Shown here one piece after another: positions 60,101 to 64,000 of a stretch of DNA of 64,000 nt. Under the pieces are notes generated by a model, which did not search any database, was not told where the DNA came from, and saw only the letters and a program-made list of their open reading frames with translations. A program made the position numbers and the translations under genes. The stretch comes from Plantago major (lineage: Eukaryota; Streptophyta; Magnoliopsida; Lamiales; Plantaginaceae): the NCBI GenBank assembly GCA_026545765.1, contig CM048841.1, forward strand, positions 90,287,419-90,351,418, given 5' to 3'. The first letter of the stretch is position 1, and every line of letters starts with the position of its first letter.

Positions 60101-63100
60101 AATATTCAAAAGACGCTTCACAAACAGAAAAATAATCTAAAGCCAGTACAAGCCGTAACTCCGGTTTCTCTCTCTCTCTTTTTTTTCCGGGTTGGGGTTG
60201 GGGGGAATAAATGCTGATTTATGGATCCACTGCTTTTATTTCCTTCACGCTACCACTTGTCACCTACCTACTTCATTGTTGTTTACTTTCTTCTTATAAT
60301 GGTTTTCCTTTCTTTTAGGTGTTTGGAGCTTTGCCCCCACAAAATTTGGCTTTCTGAGTGTGCACACCTTAGATGATACCTGCCAGAACTGAAGTGCACA
60401 TACCCAATGGTACATGGAATTTCATAGTGCACGTACCTTAAGGGGCATGAGATGCAGCAGCATTGACTATACACCTATTTATACAAGAATGGTTGTGTGA
60501 TGGTAAATTCATATGGGTACAGAGAAAAGTTAAGAAGCTTCTAAGCTAATGAGACACATTGTGTAAATGCCTCTGGACATGCCCACAATGATTTGGTGTG
60601 CATTATTTAAGCAAGTGAGCAACACAAACATTATAAAATGAAGTAGATGGACCTTCACCTATTAAGTTTAAAGATATCCCTTGATAAATCAAGGAATTAA
60701 ATAAGTCGATAGATGATAAGTAACACAATCAAAGGAATTCCAGTTAAGTTACCTCTTGAGTTTCACGATAGTGCACGAGTACAATATGTTCCATCGACCT
60801 GCAATAATGATAGGTACAACACAAGATTGGCATCAGCATACTCATTCAAAAATTTCCTACAGCAATTAGCGACCACACTATCAAAAGAGACATGAAGCAG
60901 GTGGAAGGGCAACAGACTCGTCTAGGCATAATGACTCCTTACTTGTCAAGCAACCAGTAACATCTACGAACAAAAGTGGGGTTGTCTTGTCCATGTGCAT
61001 AGTATACATGAATTCTTTCATCATTTCCTACCTGCAGCACAAAAATGAGAAGATGCTTGCAAGTTAAAGCAAACCCTAAGATACATAATTAATTTAACAT
61101 GATTTGAATCATTTGATACATAAATTATTTTCACGTGATAATGTAACAAAAAGTACTTTCAACTAAGCAGTTTGATACACCACATAACCAAAGATCCAAG
61201 ATGCTAATTGAGTATTGACTATTGAGTGACTGTTTGCAACCGCTTTTTGAAAACTGCTCATTGCTCGAGGAAATTACTGTTTGCGGAGAACAGAGCCTGC
61301 TGCTAACCTCTTAAACAAAGCTAGCTGTTAAGAGAAGAACCTCCAGAGGGGATTCTTATAATCACTTTTTTAAAGTTCCAATTAAATTATCTGAAGCATT
61401 TGCAAACAGGCACTAAGCCCATAGCCCTTCGTGATTCTGCCATCAGTAAAACTTGAGAAAGGTCTATGGAAGATTAACATCCTGGAAAAAGAATAGAATG
61501 TACAATAGACACCCTATCAACTAATATGGTACGTTTCCTCAACATATGTTCATGAATTGCCAGCAAGCTTTAGTTTTTACTCAGATATTTATAGAACATA
61601 GTATGTTTGTTTCCACTAACTATTCAGACATGCACAAGATTGTTAGATGGATAAGGCACACATAAGAAATCCTCACCTTCAGGTGCTCATGAGCTTCTTT
61701 AACAGTTTTCCCGTCCTTTTTCTTTTTCCAGTTATGGCCATCTTTCCGAAAGTTCCGGAGCATCTTACGGTCAAACAGCACAATTCTGCCACCTATTTCA
61801 TAACATGAACAAAACTAGTAACATAAAGTCCGTTACTAACAAGGGAATTACTTAAATTTTCCTATTCATCTCCCACTAATTAAAAGTAAGTAAAATGTAA
61901 ACGTCCAAATGTATTACTTTTTGGCAAATTTACAGGTTTGACATTGATGGTGAAATGCTTGTTGTTACAGAGTATAGCATGAATCTCATTTGGCCTTAGC
62001 CATCTCGTCTTGGCTTCCTCCATCATACCGTTAACATCCAAATCTGTCCATTCAAAGAAATTATAGTGTTACAAGTGGCTAATTAGATAAATTAGCACCA
62101 GCATGGACAGACTCCATGTCAACCCTTATATAATCAAGAACCACACGCGTTTGCACAGAAATCCGTTTTATTGCAGGGAAAAGTATATCCAAATTAGTCA
62201 CTAGCAGGTAACTGGATACTTTAGAGAACATACAGATATTGAAATGTGAAATACTATGTCTTTTACAATAGTATATATGGAATCTTTATTATCAGATATG
62301 AGTTGCTTAAATAATCAAACAACTCCACATAACTTATGTGAAACCTATGCAAGTTAATACTACTAGATAAGTAGTTGACAATTTAGAGAAGATATGGAGA
62401 TAGATAATATATAAACCTTTGCAAGTTCTCACCACCTCAGGAAAAGATTTATCTACTTGTAATAAATGCATAATCAAAAAAGACGAACACCTAACTTAAC
62501 CCTATTCGCCCCATCCAACCAAAAATATTTTTAAAAAGAACAGAACTATCCCATGCCCCAATAGTTTATCACTTAATTGACAATTATAATCTCTTAACTC
62601 TTCAACTCTCACATAGTATAATTGACCTGCTGATTTAAACCACAAATGTGAAAAATGTCGGTCATGATCAACTACGCAAGTCCATATCTCACTTACCTTT
62701 ATTTCCATGTAAAGCATAATCTACAAACATCTAACTCATTTTCATATAATCTAGTGACATGCTGAATAGAACCACAACTGTGAAAAACTTCGTTCATTAC
62801 CAATTACACAAGTCCGTCTCCCACTTACCTTAATTTCCATACTGTCCAGGTAAGGTGTAATCTACAGGCAACATAATTGCCATCTACATATCGAACAAAT
62901 TCACAAGTATTCATCTCTGACTCCATAACTTTCAGATAGTCCAAGTGTAACGACCCGACCACTAATCCATCGAGCCCCGTCCATTTGGGCCAGTGCGGGT
63001 TACTCATGGACCGATGATATGCTGGTCCACTGTACCAACACGTGTTCTTTCCTGCGCACTTTGTCCTCACTCGTGCGCACACCGGGAGACTACCAATTGG

Positions 63101-63604
63101 TCACCCATCCTAAAATTAAATTGTTCCAGGTCAAGCACGCTTAACTCTCGAGTTCTAACGGATGGATTCCCGAAAGGTTAGTATGAGTGGCATTCTCACT
63201 CCCTTTAACCACTCTGAAAGAATTTTACACCAAGTGACATGTTGATGAAAACCAAAGTTGTGAAAAACTTTGGTCATGATCAATCACACAACTGACAATA
63301 CCCTCTCTCACATACCTTAATTTCCATTTATGCATAATCTACAACCGAATACTAAATACTCCTAAACAAACAGTCATCGAACGAAAATTATCAGGCAGAT
63401 AAGCATAGAACCCTGGAAAATATGCCGATTACGCCAGCAGTTTGACCAGTCACCGACGAAACTCGGAAAAATTGATATCTACAGCAAAGCAAAAGGCAAA
63501 ATAGGCAAATTACTGAAGAGTTACGCATTACCAGACATGGTGTGGAAGCCATGAATCTCGGAGCCAATGAGTGGAGTCGCTAAGCTGCTATTGGTGTCCA
63601 TCAT
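54104..63604 (-). CDS. CAMTA5: Calmodulin-binding transcription activator, CAMTA5-like
   Basis: A nuclear transcription factor that links calcium/calmodulin signals to CGCG-box genes. Thirteen coding exons (63532-63604, 61918-62043, 61677-61792, 60943-61031, 60753-60798, 59724-59844, 59016-59135, 58877-58935, 57894-58322, 56423-57108, 55261-55807, 54240-54545, 54104-54160) sum to 2775 bp, 924 residues; Arabidopsis CAMTA5 has about the same length. The CG-1 DNA-binding domain spans about 25-150 (TRWLRPNEIHAILCNNKHFT, KMLRNFRKDGHNWKKKKDGK). The TIG fold starts near 385 (ILVVGF), ankyrin repeats span about 572-665 (DKRGWTALHWAAYYGREKMV), and IQ motifs about 735-820 (AAMKIQHAFRDY, SVFRGFQVRRQY). 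The calmodulin-binding helix is WSVGVLEKAVLRWRLKRKGF at about 821-840. The start is the first of two adjacent ATGs. Intron 1 holds a solo Cassandra LTR. All domains look intact. Confidence 0.95.
62625..63360. repeat. Three diverged tandem repeats in CAMTA intron 1
   Basis: Units of about 130 bp at about 62625-62752, 62755-62900 and 63234-63360. Each has GACCTG/GACATG.TGA, a TGTGAAAAA block, TCATGATCAA or ATTACCAATT, CTCACTTACCTT-like and TTTCCAT..TAATCTACA. The solo LTR stands between units 2 and 3. Confidence 0.75.
62946..63229 (-). mobile_element. Solo LTR of a Cassandra TRIM element with 5S-like promoter
   Basis: The 284-bp unit begins TGTAACGACCCG and ends TTTTACA. The direct repeat CCAAG flanks it on both sides (62941-62945 and 63230-63234), as for LTR integration. 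On the minus strand it carries the 5S rRNA internal promoter: AGTTAAGCGTGCTTG (box A region, about 63134-63148) and GGATGGGTGACC (box C, about 63099-63110). A 5S-derived promoter inside the LTR is the hallmark of Cassandra. With one LTR and an intact duplication it is a recombination relic, in sense orientation with CAMTA. Confidence 0.9.
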
Positions 63605-64000
63605 TGACGGTTCCACGCATAAACGAACAAACAAAGAGCTTCTACGTTTTCCTTGGAATCAAACGCGTTCTGCTTCTAGTTTCTGGAATTACACGTGATC
63701 AATCGACAGAGATGGAAGTGAGCTGAATCGAAAATTGAAGAAGATTGGAATCGAATTGAAGAAGATTTCTGAGCGGAAAAGCTTGACCTGGAGGACTGGA
63801 AATGAGTGAGGTGACCAGAGAAATAGTACTTGTAGTAGGTGCTTAATAGTCGGCCCTCGGCTGTTGTATATTATCATGACAATGACCCAACGATTGCTTT
63901 TGCCGTCCCTTTTTCACCTTTTTACCGCATCATAATTCATACCCGACATTTTCCACGCACTCATTTAGAACCGGTACCACGGGACATTGTCTGGATCCTA
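63605..64000. other. CAMTA leader and promoter region
   Basis: This is the upstream side of CAMTA on the minus strand. No other gene is visible before the window ends. I see no certain TATA box. Confidence 0.4.

Noticed and set aside
63090-63150. A 5S rRNA gene
   Set aside because: Only the promoter-region part of 5S is present, inside an LTR with exact duplications; this is Cassandra.
1-64000. CRISPR array, operon, riboswitch or a new defence system
   Set aside because: The window is plant nuclear DNA with spliced genes; none of these features is present.

Overview
The window is nuclear DNA of a flowering plant. It is AT-rich and has short exons, GT-AG introns, and many Stowaway, Tourist, hAT and Mutator-type elements plus tRNA-derived SINEs. 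The gene set (R2R3-MYB tandem copies, OEP16-2, PP4 regulatory subunit 3, CAMTA) points to a eudicot. The MYB proteins resemble the asterid MYB8/MYB13-15 type, so an asterid is my guess, but the sequence does not prove it. Every protein-coding gene I can support lies on the minus strand.

Layout. Positions 1-32,400 are gene-poor and repeat-rich. They hold three dispersed copies of one R2R3-MYB gene at about 4, 16 and 25 kb. Copies 2 and 3 have the classic 133/130-bp first exons and close in frame (255 and 252 residues). Copy 1 has lost both splice sites of exon 2 and has a shifted C-terminal frame, so it looks like a pseudogene. The space between copies is filled with elements whose target-site duplications can be read directly. 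These include two Mutator-type elements of one family with 9-bp duplications (1302-2427 and 28234-29215), a third Mutator-like element (30340-32060), a foldback element with a GC-rich palindrome cluster (17766-18632), a four-level transposon nest (13731-15040), Tourist and hAT MITEs, and a small LTR-element fossil with three LTR copies (10770-12542).

Positions 32,400-64,000 are gene-dense. OEP16-2 (7 coding exons, 179 aa) is an outer-envelope protein of the plastid. PP4R3/SMEK (24 coding exons, 867 aa) targets protein phosphatase 4. A CAMTA5-like calmodulin-binding transcription activator (13 coding exons, 924 aa) completes the set. I assembled the three models by hand from splice sites, and all three total a multiple of three. 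The PP4R3 and CAMTA introns carry Stowaway MITEs, an Au-type SINE, poly-C runs and a solo Cassandra LTR that contains a 5S rRNA-like promoter.

These genes do not form a pathway; they are neighbours in ordinary plant euchromatin. I did not find a new defence or metabolic system. The most notable items are the decaying MYB copy, the Mutator/foldback families with internal palindrome clusters, the nested transposons, a CE3+ABRE pair upstream of OEP16-2, the 5S-bearing solo LTR in CAMTA intron 1, and a probable GC-AG intron in PP4R3.
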